The translations under genes and the position numbers were made by a program. Below, piece by piece: positions 37,001 through 45,530 of a stretch of DNA of 47,637 nucleotides (its first letter is position 1; each line of letters opens with the position of its first letter). The DNA comes from Acanthaster planci (lineage: Eukaryota > Echinodermata > Asteroidea > Valvatida > Acanthasteridae). Below the pieces are notes generated by a model. It worked only from the letters and a program-made list of their open reading frames with translations, was not told the DNA's origin and made no database searches. The DNA lies in NCBI RefSeq assembly GCF_001949145.1, contig NW_019091622.1, positions 165,271 to 212,907 on the forward strand. The letters run 5' to 3'.

Positions 37001-38920
37001 AAAAGAAATAGGTGGAACTCACTTCTGATTGTTCAGCCCTCCGCAGGTAGCCTGATCAGAGGGTTCTCGGGAGAAAGACAGTTTAGTATTTGTACTCCCG
37101 AGTAGCATTATATTTGAGTCCATCACAAGTCCAGTCACTGCGTTGAGATTAAAAGAAAAGAAACACAGTATGTGAACAATGACTTGATTCCAAGAAGAAA
37201 TGAGCAGAGGAGAGGGAGTGCAAACTCAGTGGAATAACACAAAAACATGTAAAAACCTTCAAAAACTGGTAACAGGGTAACAGCCTAGTTCTGGCAACTT
37301 CATTTAATTGAGCTCTTTTAGTTTTAATTCGGTTGGATAACTAAAGTTGCAATGTCCAGTTTTGTCGACATGGTTAGGCGCGTTGGGCAGGTCGGGGCAG
37401 TTGACATGGTTAGGCCATAACAGCCTAGTGCCCTAGCATGCTTTGTTCTAGGCATTCCTATTTAATAAGCCTATTTGCTGTTATCAGTTAGCAAGGTTAG
37501 GCCTAGCCCTATGCCTTATCAAAGTTCCAAACTTTCTAGCAAGGTGCCCGTGCATTCAATGATGAGGAGCAGATTTGTATGGTGGGCCTAACCTAACAAA
37601 TGGCAATATTACCAATAAATAAAGCCAATAATGTAAACGTGCACTCCACCATGAATACAGGCAATTCACAATAGTGCACCTCCGAGTCCAAGAGTTTGCA
37701 ACATGTGTAACACGTTGGCCAATCACAATGTGCAAAAATCTGTCGAGCCAGTGGGCATTTGGAAAGGGTCAAAAGATTTCGCGCATTGTGATTCGCCAAC
37801 ACATTGCATGCATGCATTGGATGTGCACTATTGTGAATCGCACGTATTCTCTGACATGCATTCTCTGGTTCCACCACCACTCCATCCCACTCACCTACTT
37901 TGAGAACTCGAAGTCACTTACTCTGTGATACTCCGTGTGACTTCGAGGAAACAAGGTTTACATAGCATCATAACACTATGGGGTTTGGAATCGAATTTTT
38001 GCAGCGAAATGGTTTGCAGCCCTAGGAAAGCTATTATACCTGTTAAAAAGGGGATAACAATAGTTTCAGATGTCAAGACATCTAAACTGCTGCCAAAGTT
38101 TTGGACGAGCCCGTTGGTATATGTATCTTATCGCTCAGTCCGTTTATTACATATGTCTTGACATGGAATAGCCGTCGAGACGATGAGGGGTCAAATGAAG
38201 TAATGTTCAACGACTTTATTTTAAAGATGGCGATTGTGAGAGCCAGCCCGTGAGAGTGAATGGATAAAGGCAAAAAGACTCGAAAATACCTGAATAACAT
38301 GAGTGAAATCATTCAATAAATGGTTTTTAGAAAGCGGAAGGTCAAGAATCATGTTCGTGTGCAGAAGAAATTGCGCCCACGATGATAAGTGGGTGCGTCG
38401 AAGTGTTCAATACGTCGACACGAAATTGCGTATACCGATGTGTGGCTAAGGATGGACTGGGAGTGAGAGTCTGTGCCACACTAGTGGGGCTAAGCCCTAT
38501 GCTGACAGGGAAAGCTTTCTAATCTTAGGGCTGTAATCTTTTTGTTTAAACCATTTCACCAGAAAAATTCAATTCCAAAACCTCATGGCGTTACGACGCC
38601 GTGTAAACCTTGTTTCCTCGAAGTCACACGGAGTATCACCTGATCACCATGATCACGGAGTTAGTGATTTCGAGTTACCGAAGTGGGCCTATACCACTCA
38701 CCCAGACAAGGCAAGGGTTGCCCCGCCGTGCCAGGAACACGCAAAATCAGAGACACAATTTTGTATCCTTGAGATCACTCGAAACGAAACTCTATGACGT
38801 TTTGTCCTCACCAACAAAAAGAAGAACGTTTTTCTTGAGCTGTGACTGAACACCGGTAACGTAAAGGAACAGCGTAACTATAGCAGAGCAGAAGACACAT
38901 CCTTTTCCAACGACCGCCAT
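30783..38920 (-). CDS. SGSH: N-sulfoglucosamine sulfohydrolase (heparan N-sulfatase, sulfamidase)
   Basis: Complete six-exon gene, read from the minus strand: 38812-38920, 36720-36986, 35375-35528, 34972-35210, 33787-34271, 30783-31076. The joined frame is 1548 bases (515 residues plus stop; human SGSH is 502). A hydrophobic N-terminus of about 26 residues looks like a signal peptide, as expected for a lysosomal enzyme. Sulfatase hallmarks are present: the metal-binding GDDAG motif at residues 37-41, and CSPSR at 77-81, whose Cys becomes formylglycine. [17 protein letters not shown] and TSDNGIPFP are also present. The C-terminus has DPWICAP as in SGSH. The enzyme removes N-linked sulfate from glucosamine at the non-reducing end of heparan sulfate. 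It converges on the FNBP1-family gene. Confidence 0.96.
32647..32712. repeat. Hairpin with ggaagg stem
   Basis: ccagtggttaaaccatgaag pairs with the reverse complement of the block ending catggttaaaccaactgg. The arms are about 25 bases with a ~16-base loop. A second hairpin with a similar core (catggaggaaggaa / ttccttccttcatg) lies at 32961-32996. Confidence 0.6.
33410..33513. repeat. Short palindromic MITE-like element
   Basis: Left arm gtgaccgtatagttgccagg is followed by 'attttgccac'. The right arm in reverse complement reads gtgaccttacaatcgccagg then 'attttgccac'. The arms are about 40 bases and the whole is 104 bases. Confidence 0.65.
33621..33679. repeat. Hairpin built on TTAGGG-like arms
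   Basis: ttaaccctaaccctcctcaa (then tcc) is mirrored by ggactgaggagggttagggt (then taa). The arms pair at about 22 of 23 positions, around a 13-base loop. Each arm has two telomere-like repeats, but this is an interstitial hairpin, not a telomeric array. Confidence 0.75.
33787..34271 (-). CDS. SGSH: SGSH exon 5
   Basis: 485 bases. Acceptor tttttttag|GTATCG; donor CAG|GTGAGA. Encodes [16 protein letters not shown], with the Asp-Asn pair that completes the metal site, then [16 protein letters not shown] and IDQDFY, all typical of SGSH. Confidence 0.96.
34272..34971 (-). other. SGSH intron 4
   Basis: About 700 bases; nothing further supported. Confidence 0.7.
34972..35210 (-). CDS. SGSH: SGSH exon 4
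   Basis: 239 bases. Acceptor ttttcctccag; donor CAAG|GTAATG. Encodes [16 protein letters not shown], with a conserved active-site His, then [16 protein letters not shown] and [14 protein letters not shown]. Confidence 0.96.
35375..35528 (-). CDS. SGSH: SGSH exon 3
   Basis: 154 bases. Acceptor ctttcttgtgcag; donor AGG|GTGAGT. Encodes [17 protein letters not shown] and LQVGRNIT. The Lys and His of GKKH are sulfatase active-site residues. Confidence 0.95.
35529..36719 (-). other. SGSH intron 2 with palindromic element
   Basis: About 1.2 kb. Contains an inverted-repeat element at 36019-36193 and otherwise nothing I can identify. Confidence 0.6.
36019..36193. repeat. Inverted-repeat element around agccccaccccactg
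   Basis: ggccgatccacgaagccccac on the left (first 20 bases shown pair) is matched by the reverse complement of cagtgggtggggcttactga-atcgg on the right. The arms are about 30 bases with weaker pairing further in, in a ~175-base element. Confidence 0.55.
36720..36986 (-). CDS. SGSH: SGSH exon 2 (catalytic Cys)
   Basis: 267 bases. Acceptor ccattacccag; donor ACAG|GTACCG. Encodes [18 protein letters not shown], then [20 protein letters not shown]. The Cys of CSPSR is the residue converted to formylglycine in sulfatases. Confidence 0.97.
37648..37860. repeat. Palindromic MITE-like element
   Basis: Left arm includes attcacaatagtgcac; right arm has its exact reverse complement gtgcactattgtgaat. 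A second inner pair (aatcacaatgtgcaaaaatct and agatttcgcgcattgtgatt) extends the stem, giving a ~210-base foldback. Confidence 0.7.
37890..38690. mobile_element. Foldback element with perfect 37-base core and ~130-base arms
   Basis: The 37 bases at 37926-37962 are repeated exactly in reverse complement at 38602-38638 (core gtgtgacttcgaggaaacaa). Imperfect pairing extends outward (aactcgaagtcac) and inward (aatggttt, cagccctag). The right arm has a ~20-base insertion. The ~800-base element is non-coding and ends about 120 bases from SGSH exon 1. Confidence 0.8.
38812..38920 (-). CDS. SGSH: SGSH exon 1 (start codon and signal peptide)
   Basis: Starts ATG at 38920 and ends at GTTG|GTGAGG. It encodes a hydrophobic leader ([18 protein letters not shown]) followed by LKKNVLLFV, the first strand of the sulfatase fold. 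The joined reading NVLLFVGDDAGFE aligns with human NALLLLADDGGFE. Confidence 0.92.
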
Positions 38921-38925
38921 CTTTT
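38913..38925 (-). promoter_or_regulatory. YY1-like motif overlapping the SGSH start codon
   Basis: The minus strand reads AAAAGATGGCGGT around the ATG, close to the YY1 consensus AAGATGGCGGC. In animal genes such sites often lie just downstream of the transcription start of TATA-less promoters. No TATA box is seen immediately upstream. Binding is inference from the motif. Confidence 0.4.
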
Positions 38926-39417
38926 ATGGTTTTCTTTGCCAACAGAGGGCGCGCTCACTAGCTCTCTGCGCTCGGCCTATACCTACGCCACAGACAAATG
39001 TTTGTCGCCTACGCCATCTGAGTACCATTATGCGTATTTTTTTTCCTTGGAAGGCTTGGGTTAATTATAAAAAAACCGGGCGTATCTTAATAACCGTTAC
39101 GCATGCGTTTTTCATTTGGGGGCAATTATCATAAATAGGGTACAAAAACTTTTAAGTATGGCACACAACAAAACTGCTTTTCTGACCGACTTGCATCGAA
39201 GCTCTGTTAAGAGAGAGTTACACTTAGAACCAACAAGCCGAGGGTTCGAGTCTATAATTTAGTAATTTCGTTAATTCTTGGTGGGGAATTAGTTGGTTGG
39301 AAGGTATTTTTATAGTAGGAAAGTAAAGTAAAGCCCAATATTTACCTTAGCACTTAAGCTCCTACGTGTCCACTAAACTGATAAAGCTTGCAGTTAACCA
39401 CGCCCATAGATACTAAT
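38926..39417. other. SGSH upstream region
   Basis: About 490 bases covering the likely SGSH promoter. A tRNA B-box-like word (gagggttcgagtct) occurs near 39240, without an A box or cloverleaf that I can fold. No gene is supported. Confidence 0.4.
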
Positions 39418-39672
39418 ATAAGCCACTTGCGAGTCAATTTAAATAAAATCTGGTACTCTGTGTTATCTCATTGCAAAGAAACGTAAAAATTTGAATTCCC
39501 CAGACTAAAGATAATGTTGCTATATCTCGTGATTCAGGGCAAGCTTTTGCATAGCGACCACCATCTCTGGAATGGACTGGTTCTTTTGTGCAGTTCTAAT
39601 CCATTGAGAACAGAGTATTGTTGCAAGGCGTCAATTATGCAACTAAGCAAAAGCTTGCCCCGAATCATGAGG
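39418..39672. mobile_element. Palindromic MITE, family A copy 2 (truncated)
   Basis: Starts ataagccacttgcgagtcaa, then aatttgaattcc, ggcaagcttttgcatagcga and, inverted, gcaaaagcttgcccc. Its centre (accaccatctctggaat) matches copy 1 at 4481-4850 in reverse complement, so the two copies are oppositely oriented. The right arm stops where the family B element starts at 39674. Confidence 0.78.
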
Positions 39673-39673
39673 T

Positions 39674-40998
39674 ATCCGGTTCGTATATGACTTCGTCACA
39701 AAGGCAGGCGCGTAACGATTCGCCGAATGCTCCCATAGAGGAAATTCACATTAGCGCCGTCTGCGCATATCTGCATCGAAATCGAGGCTCTCTGAACTTC
39801 GTCGCGCGCGCGCGCGCGGAGTCCACACACAGTTTAAACTATGCCCACTGCACATGCAGATACACAACCATCGCAGGCTTGCTTTTAGTTCGCGGCCGGT
39901 AAATTGCCGATGTTTTTCTTTTGATTTTACGTGTCGAGTCATACTAAAAGACCCTTCCACAAAGCATGAAAATTATAAATTTAATATACCTTTATGTATT
40001 TTGTGTCTTGACCCCTTACTTTCAACCGTCTGATCATATTAAGAACTGAAGCTGACACATACAGCCTCGTTTTCAAACGCGGAAGTGCGCAGATCGACAC
40101 TAAAAGCGTCGTATTGAGATCCCTTTATTAGACGATCGCTGAAGTTGCGCGTTAACTTCCGGTTCAGTGGTTCCATGTAAACCACAGATCGTATTGTGCC
40201 GCGTAGCGGCGCAAGATGGCGAACTTCACCGTGAATAATGCACGTAAAACATTGCAATCGCATATGCGCCATTAAGCAAGCGATACGCCTGCGCAATGCA
40301 TATTGCGCACTGGCGCAGGCGCCGCGGCAGGCACGTGCACCTGGTGAGCCTGCGCGTAAGCATTACCGTAAACTGCGTAGGCATATCGCTTGCTCAAATG
40401 GCGCCTACGGTAAATACACCTTTTGGGCAGAGTTATCCATCTTGCGTCTTCGGCGCTATACGATTTTTGATGTAAACGGCGATCAATGCACGTAACTCTA
40501 TGATTGCACTACGCGCCCATAGAAAACAGTGCAAAATCGGATCGAAATAGCGCCTCCTGTTGACTCTCGTGAAGCGGTTGGCCCCCGTTTTTTCACTGGA
40601 AATTCAAGATTAGGCTATGGCCAAAAGATCACTTTCGTTTCAATTTCATGGGGGGTAGCCACAAAAAAAAATTTATTCGCCTTTCAAGGAAGATACCCAC
40701 AAAACAGCAGTTCAACTAAGCGCCTATTTCTGAATGTAGCCGCCCGCCTCTATCCAAAATAGGCCCGTAATTTGGGGCTTTTTGTGAGAGAAATACCCCG
40801 AAGTAGAAACTATCAGTTCCAAATTGGGGATTAATACAAATATTTCTATGATCCCTCCTGATTGTGGTCAGTCTTATTGGAAAAATTCCCGTGGGATTAA
40901 TGAGCTCGCGTGCAGAAATACAACCATTCGGTGAAATGCACCGCTATGTGCAGTGGGCGTTGTTTAAAATGAAGTGACGTCACACTTACGAATCGGAT
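39674..40998. mobile_element. MITE family B, long copy with nested insertion
   Basis: Ends atccggttcgtatatgactt and gtgacgtcacacttacgaat (then cggat) match the 237-base copy at 27920-28156. Shared inner blocks are gcgcgttaacttccggttc (about 40148), aaacggcgatcaatgc (about 40473) and gtgcagtgggcg (about 40948). Extra sequence interrupts the order, including a nested palindrome at 40187-40475. A CG run lies near 39805. No transposase frame is visible. Confidence 0.72.
40187..40475. repeat. Nested palindromic element inside family B copy
   Basis: The outer pair is atcgtattgtgccgcgtagc...gcaagatgg against the reverse complement of ccatcttgcgtcttcggcgc...tatacgat. The inner pair is cattaagcaagcgatacgcc against the reverse complement of gcatatcgcttgctcaaatg. 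The block is absent from the short copy between the matching words ccatgtaaac and aaacggcgatc, so it looks like a later insertion. Confidence 0.6.
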
Positions 40999-41338
40999 AG
41001 TAACGGTGGTTTAGCATAGAGGAAGGACACAGAAGGAGTTGCAACTCAGGCACTTCAAAGTGTTCAATGATGGTCGCCGCCGAGTCTGACGAATAATAAA
41101 AACCATTCCAAAAATGCCTGATTACTGCCTGCATCTTAGTCGGACATGCGGGGTCAGTAATATCCTAGCAATACTTGTAGTTTATTGTTGGCAATAAAAT
41201 ACAAATTATCGATGTGACCAGGAAATAGAGAGAGAAAAATTCCTGATATTAGACCTACTTTGGCCATCGTAAATAAACTTTTTAAAATTTCGATACAACA
41301 AAATGCGCTATTTCATCATAGGGAGTGATCGTGAAATC
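40999..41338. other. Spacer
   Basis: About 340 bases between the family B element and the pseudogene; nothing identified. Confidence 0.5.
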
Positions 41339-41860
41339 TCAATACGAGATCGTCAGAATCCACAACGATGGGATCCAGCTTAATATTTTTGTTTGGAGAT
41401 ATTCATACACGCTGCCTACTCTTTTGAAAGCCAGCTCTTTTCCCAGGAGATTAGGTGCCACCTTGTCCAGCTGAAGCTCCCTTTGATTCTCCTTGAGCAC
41501 CCGAATGGCTACGATCTCTGGCAATTTCCTCTTAAAGGACTGAAACACCTTCACTGGGTCCCGGATAAGAAAAATGTGGCGATAACCCTCAGGGAGATAC
41601 TCAAACTTGCCGTCGATGCAGTAAGCCATCTCCTTGGCAAAGACGAACCTCTTACCTGGGTAGTCGGCTTCCATTTGATTCTTCATCCATGGGTAGGTGC
41701 TCTTTCCCTCATCGTAGTCGGAGTTTTCAGGCTCTGCGAGAGCATCGTGCATTTCTTCTGCAAGGGAACCTGACCGCAGAGATGCAAACTCGTCAAGACT
41801 GGCCCGATACGCCAACGAGTAGAGCTGGAAGGTTTTGCAGTCACTTCGCCCAGCAATATT
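41339..41860 (-). pseudogene. Truncated, frameshifted sulfotransferase-like copy
   Basis: A 158-codon frame aligns to residues ~36-200 of the intact gene at 44628-45530. The central block KRFVFAKEMAYCIDGKFEYL and HIFLIRDPVKVFQSFKR is almost identical. Near 41395 a one-base deletion relative to the paralogue shifts the frame; the other frame then reads DPIVVDSDDL, matching EPIILDSDDL. Similarity ends there, so about 100 C-terminal residues are missing. The N-terminal region with the PAPS-binding P-loop is also absent, with an in-frame stop just upstream. A functional product is unlikely. Confidence 0.75.
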
Positions 41861-42112
41861 TGCGTTTCACAGTAAACGTTTAGCCTACATACAACTTTAG
41901 ACGGCGCGCGACAGCAGGCCCGTCTTGTTTCTGCGTCAGAAGTATATAGACTATATTAATTAATAGCTACATGTAGCCGAGGCCATTTAGTTTTGTTTGC
42001 TACAAGGACCAAATTCCTCGCATTCCCATTCTCTCTACCTTTGTGTTTTAACTTTTGTTGAGCACTGGACCATTACCCATAAAAGCGCGTGTCTCCGCAT
42101 ACGTCTTCACTT

Positions 42113-42349
42113 ACCAATGAGGCACGGGTTCGAGTCCTGGCTTGGCCCAGGCTTTAAGTGCATTTGGTTTCCAGTCCATACTCGCTCTCGCAGGTTTTCT
42201 CCGGGTACTCCGGTTTCCTCCTGCCTCTAAAACTGGACCTTCTTCCTTACTCCGTAATATGATGCAGATTAATAAAGTGTATGAATAAACGCACAGTTAT
42301 TGGCGTAAATAGCCCGAGTTGCTGGAAGCGCCATTAAAACAACAACAAC
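42113..42349 (+). mobile_element. tRNA-derived SINE-like insertion with 13-base TSD
   Basis: Direct repeats tacgtcttcactt flank the insertion at 42100-42112 and 42350-42362. The 5' end has a pol III B-box word, gggttcgagtcc. The body includes ctccgggtactccggtttcc, which resembles a conserved central domain of some animal SINEs. The 3' end is a simple aacaacaacaac tail. A clear A box is missing, so the copy is probably 5'-truncated. Confidence 0.75.
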
Positions 42350-42441
42350 TACGTCTTCACTTCAGGCTCATGCACTCGCTGAATACTCGTCGCTTCAATT
42401 CATGTGTGGCATAATTTCCACCCCCCCCAATTTAGCTTTGT

Positions 42442-42978
42442 GTGGTATTCTTTTTTCTTACAGGCTTGTCGAGCTTCAACCGCGGCAACCCGGGCCATTG
42501 GTCCAGATTCTGTCCATTCAAGTACTCGAATGCTGCACGATACGAAAGGTGGATCCAGGTTCAGATATCAACCCTTCGCTACTCCTGCCAGAGACATCCG
42601 ATCCCAGGTCAATTTGCACTGCCCTTCCGCTCTTTACTCCTTCTATCGCCGCTGCAACCTCAGAACTCGGCAAAGAACCTCAAGCATCATCCAAGTCCTA
42701 GCTCTGTCGCTGACAGATTTTCCAACATAATACAGGTACATTGTGATCGCTGTCCTGATTTAAATTCAAACACTGTCAACGTCAAAGGTAGACTCAAGTT
42801 GCATTCTGAATTTCGGGTCAGTATTGGTGCACCTGATATGATTCTGTCCATTATAAGGGATGGCCTCATGTTATGGTTTTCAGAAGAATTTCCCTCTTAT
42901 TTCCTCCCAAATAACACTTGTTGTAAAGCCACCATGTCTTGGTCGCCCGTATTGTTTGTAAATTTTCTTGGCTATTAA
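42442..42978 (+). mobile_element. Relic of a DIRS/Ngaro-type retrotransposon (gag end to RT start)
   Basis: A 178-codon frame contains FNRGNPGHWSRFCPFKYS, a degenerate zinc-knuckle-like region. Further on, VKGRLKLHSEFRVSIGAPDM is followed by ILSIIRDG and FLPNN. The pattern VKGRLxxHxxFWxxIGAxxxxLxxIxxGY...PPxxFLxNN is typical of the region before reverse transcriptase in tyrosine-recombinase (DIRS-like) elements. No RT catalytic motif or recombinase follows, and the frame degenerates. From memory of the family pattern, not a search. Confidence 0.55.
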
Positions 42979-43942
42979 ATTCATTTGAATATTCAGGACG
43001 TAGTGCATGAAGTCCCGTATTCCGATGTTGTCTCAAAAAATGACTGAAATGCTAATCTCTTGTCTCCTCCTTTAGAGTTGGCGTAAAACACGAAATGAGA
43101 CGCCTGTTTTAAGAACCCTGTAAAAACAATATGAGATGAAACATGTATAGTTGAACCCCATTAATTAGAGTACTCTTCATACATACTAAAACAAATTATT
43201 TAGGTCCCATTTTTTTATCCTTAATTGTTTTTATTCCTGATAACACGGGGTTCCTGATCCTTAAAAGGTAATTTCTAAGGCCCCAAGACCTGTGATAAAT
43301 GAGGTTCATCTGTCGTATGTGATTTATTTCTCTTTTATAGGCACTGTTCTCGACCTGTTTCCAAATGCCAATCCATGTGAGGTGATAGCCAAAATGGCAC
43401 AAAAGGGCAAGGACCTGCGAGTTTCTCAAACACAAATAGTGGCCGCGAAGGACAGTTAAAGTGGAGAACCCTGACATTTAATTCATTTGTTAAAAAAGTT
43501 TTTACATATTGTAAAGTTTTAAATAAACAGACGCATATCAGAAGATCACACATTGATATTCTTTTAAGAGTATGCTAACAGTTTCTTTATTCACTTCTTC
43601 TTTTGGTAGTCTCTTCTAAGAAAGGCCTTTTTTAGGTGTCTGTGCATAGAAAACTACACATACACAGCCACATTCCAAGCTTCAAAAACTACACAGCTAC
43701 ATCATCATTTAAGTTTCTTATATTACAGTGTAGTCGAAACATTGCTGTAAACTAAACATCACTACAGTGTACAACTTGTACTCAAATCGGCTTTTCGCAT
43801 GGTATTGAATTTCTTAGCCGGGTCCACTGCACTTAAATTTCTGTATTACAAGAAAACTTTCGAAAAGTTCCGATCTATGCATAATAAATTTCATTTGAAC
43901 AGTGGCACTGTACAAACTTTCTGTTATGCATTCGTTTTGTTT
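42979..43942. other. Spacer
   Basis: About 960 bases without a recognisable gene or repeat. Confidence 0.5.
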
Positions 43943-44515
43943 TACTGTGATCTCTATGTGGTCACACTGTGCGGACACTGTGATCTCTGTATGGTCACAC
44001 TGTGTGGACACTGAACTTTATATGGTCACACTGTGTGGACACTGATCTGTCTATGATTACACTGTGATTTCACACAGTGATTTCTATATATTTACACTGT
44101 GTGAACACTGTGATCTCTGTATGGTCACACTGTGGACGCTGTGATTTCAGTATAGTCACACTGTGACCACTATGGGGTTACACTATGGCTTTGTTCCAAA
44201 TTTACAGTGTCACATGCAGAGAACACAGCGTGGTTTAACTGAGTGTTACGAACAGTATGTACACTATATGAACACACTGTGTTCACACAAATTTCACACT
44301 GTGGTGACTGTGATCTCTGTATGGTCACACGGTGTGGACACTGTGATCTCTGTATGGTAACACTGTGGACGCTGTGATTTCAGTACAGTCACACTGTGAC
44401 CACTATGGGATTACACTATGGCAGCGTGGTTTAACTGAGTGTTACGAACAGTATGTAAACTATGTGAGCACACTGTGTTCACACAAAATTTTCACCCTGT
44501 GGTCACTGTGTGCAA
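43943..44515. repeat. Minisatellite (cacactgtg-rich, ~33-base unit) with higher-order repeat
   Basis: The unit is close to tgtgatctctgtatggtcac plus actgtgtggacac, repeated with changes. Superimposed is a larger unit: gtggacgctgtgatttcagt...gaacagtatgta at 44130-44310 recurs at 44364-44510. The second copy lacks about 40 bases in the middle. Confidence 0.85.
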
Positions 44516-44627
44516 TTTTTCTAAGGGATCTACATGCATATAGACCTACAAGGGGATGTTTAATATTTCCCCTATTTCATGGTGTATCATACATCAGGAT
44601 TTGTAACACCAGGTTTAATACCAGTTT

Positions 44628-45530
44628 TCAAATTTTCAATCGCCTCTCATACAGCCTCGTGTAATACGGCATGGAAAACTCTACGCAGCGCTTCACATCA
44701 GCAGCGAGGCTGTCAATGGGCTGCAGGGCACCAGCCACTGCCTTTGACTTAAAAAACCCGGTGCTGTCGCGGAAGTTCTTGAAGCTCGACACGTGCCCTA
44801 TCCTTTTTTTAACCCCTTGACCTATCACCCAGTTGTCCGTGACACCCATTCCCTTTTCCCAGGTGAGCATCGCATCCTGGTACTGTACTCCGAGCCTTTT
44901 TAAAGCCTCTGACAGCAACGTTGCTGGGTTGTTCATGAGGTCGTCTGAATCGAGGATGATGGGCTCTGCCTCGATTGTTTTCTCCCGTAGGTATTCGTAT
45001 AGGTTGACTGCCTCCTTGAAGCTAAATCCTGGAGGTACCAAATGAGGAGGCAGCTTGTCCACCTCAAATTCACCCCCTCCCATCCCTAGCATTTGCTGTC
45101 CCTCTACGGCCATGATCTCTGGCAAGATCCTCTTGAAGGACTGAAACACCTTCACTGGGTTCCGGATAAGGAAGATATGGCGATAGCCCTCTGGGAGATA
45201 CTCAAACTTGCCATCGATGCAGTAAGCCATCTCCTTGGCAAAGACGAACCTCTTGCCTGGGTAGTGGGCCTCCAGTTGCCTCTTCACCCATGGGTAGGTG
45301 CTCTTCTCGTCAGGGTGGTGAGAGCTATCTGTACCCACGACGGCGTTGTGTAACTCCTCCACTGGAGAACTTACCTTTGGTGGATTGAACTGGCCCAGAC
45401 CATCCCAGTATGCTCCAGTATAAAGCTGAAAGAGGATCTTGGAGTCTGGGACCCTGTCCATGCACTTTGCAACTATGGATGAACAGGAACGTGGAACGGA
45501 CCACATTATAACTCGCACGGGATCAGTCAT
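44628..45530 (-). CDS. P-loop sulfotransferase-like protein, single exon, 300 aa
   Basis: An uninterrupted frame runs from ATG at 45530 to TGA at 44628. Residues 6-18 (RVIMWSVPRSCSS) look like the 5'-phosphosulfate-binding loop of sulfotransferases. HIFLIRNPVKVFQSFKR (residues 118-134) looks like the 3'-phosphate-binding region, with Arg123 and Ser131 in the expected positions. It would use PAPS to transfer sulfate; the acceptor cannot be told. There is no signal peptide or membrane anchor, so a cytosolic protein is expected. A possible 3' splice site (cctctttcacag) upstream near 45560 suggests a 5' UTR intron. A degraded paralogue lies 3 kb downstream. Confidence 0.82.
   Translation of the reverse strand: MTDPVRVIMWSVPRSCSSIVAKCMDRVPDSKILFQLYTGAYWDGLGQFNPPKVSSPVEELHNAVVGTDSSHHPDEKSTYPWVKRQLEAHYPGKRFVFAKEMAYCIDGKFEYLPEGYRHIFLIRNPVKVFQSFKRILPEIMAVEGQQMLGMGGGEFEVDKLPPHLVPPGFSFKEAVNLYEYLREKTIEAEPIILDSDDLMNNPATLLSEALKRLGVQYQDAMLTWEKGMGVTDNWVIGQGVKKRIGHVSSFKNFRDSTGFFKSKAVAGALQPIDSLAADVKRCVEFSMPYYTRLYERRLKI

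Larger units (their letters stand above)
36987..38811 (-). other. SGSH intron 1 with two palindromic elements
   Basis: About 1.8 kb, more than half of it occupied by inverted-repeat elements at 37648-37860 and 37890-38690. Confidence 0.65.

Noticed and set aside
39225-39262. tRNA-like B box (gagggttcgagtct)
   Set aside because: No matching A box or foldable cloverleaf around it; not called as a tRNA or SINE.
30783-45530. Functional cluster of sulfatase and sulfotransferase-like genes
   Set aside because: Both concern sulfate chemistry, but the sulfotransferase acceptor is unknown, the genes are separated by a repeat-rich block, and animal genomes rarely cluster pathway genes. Proximity alone is not evidence.
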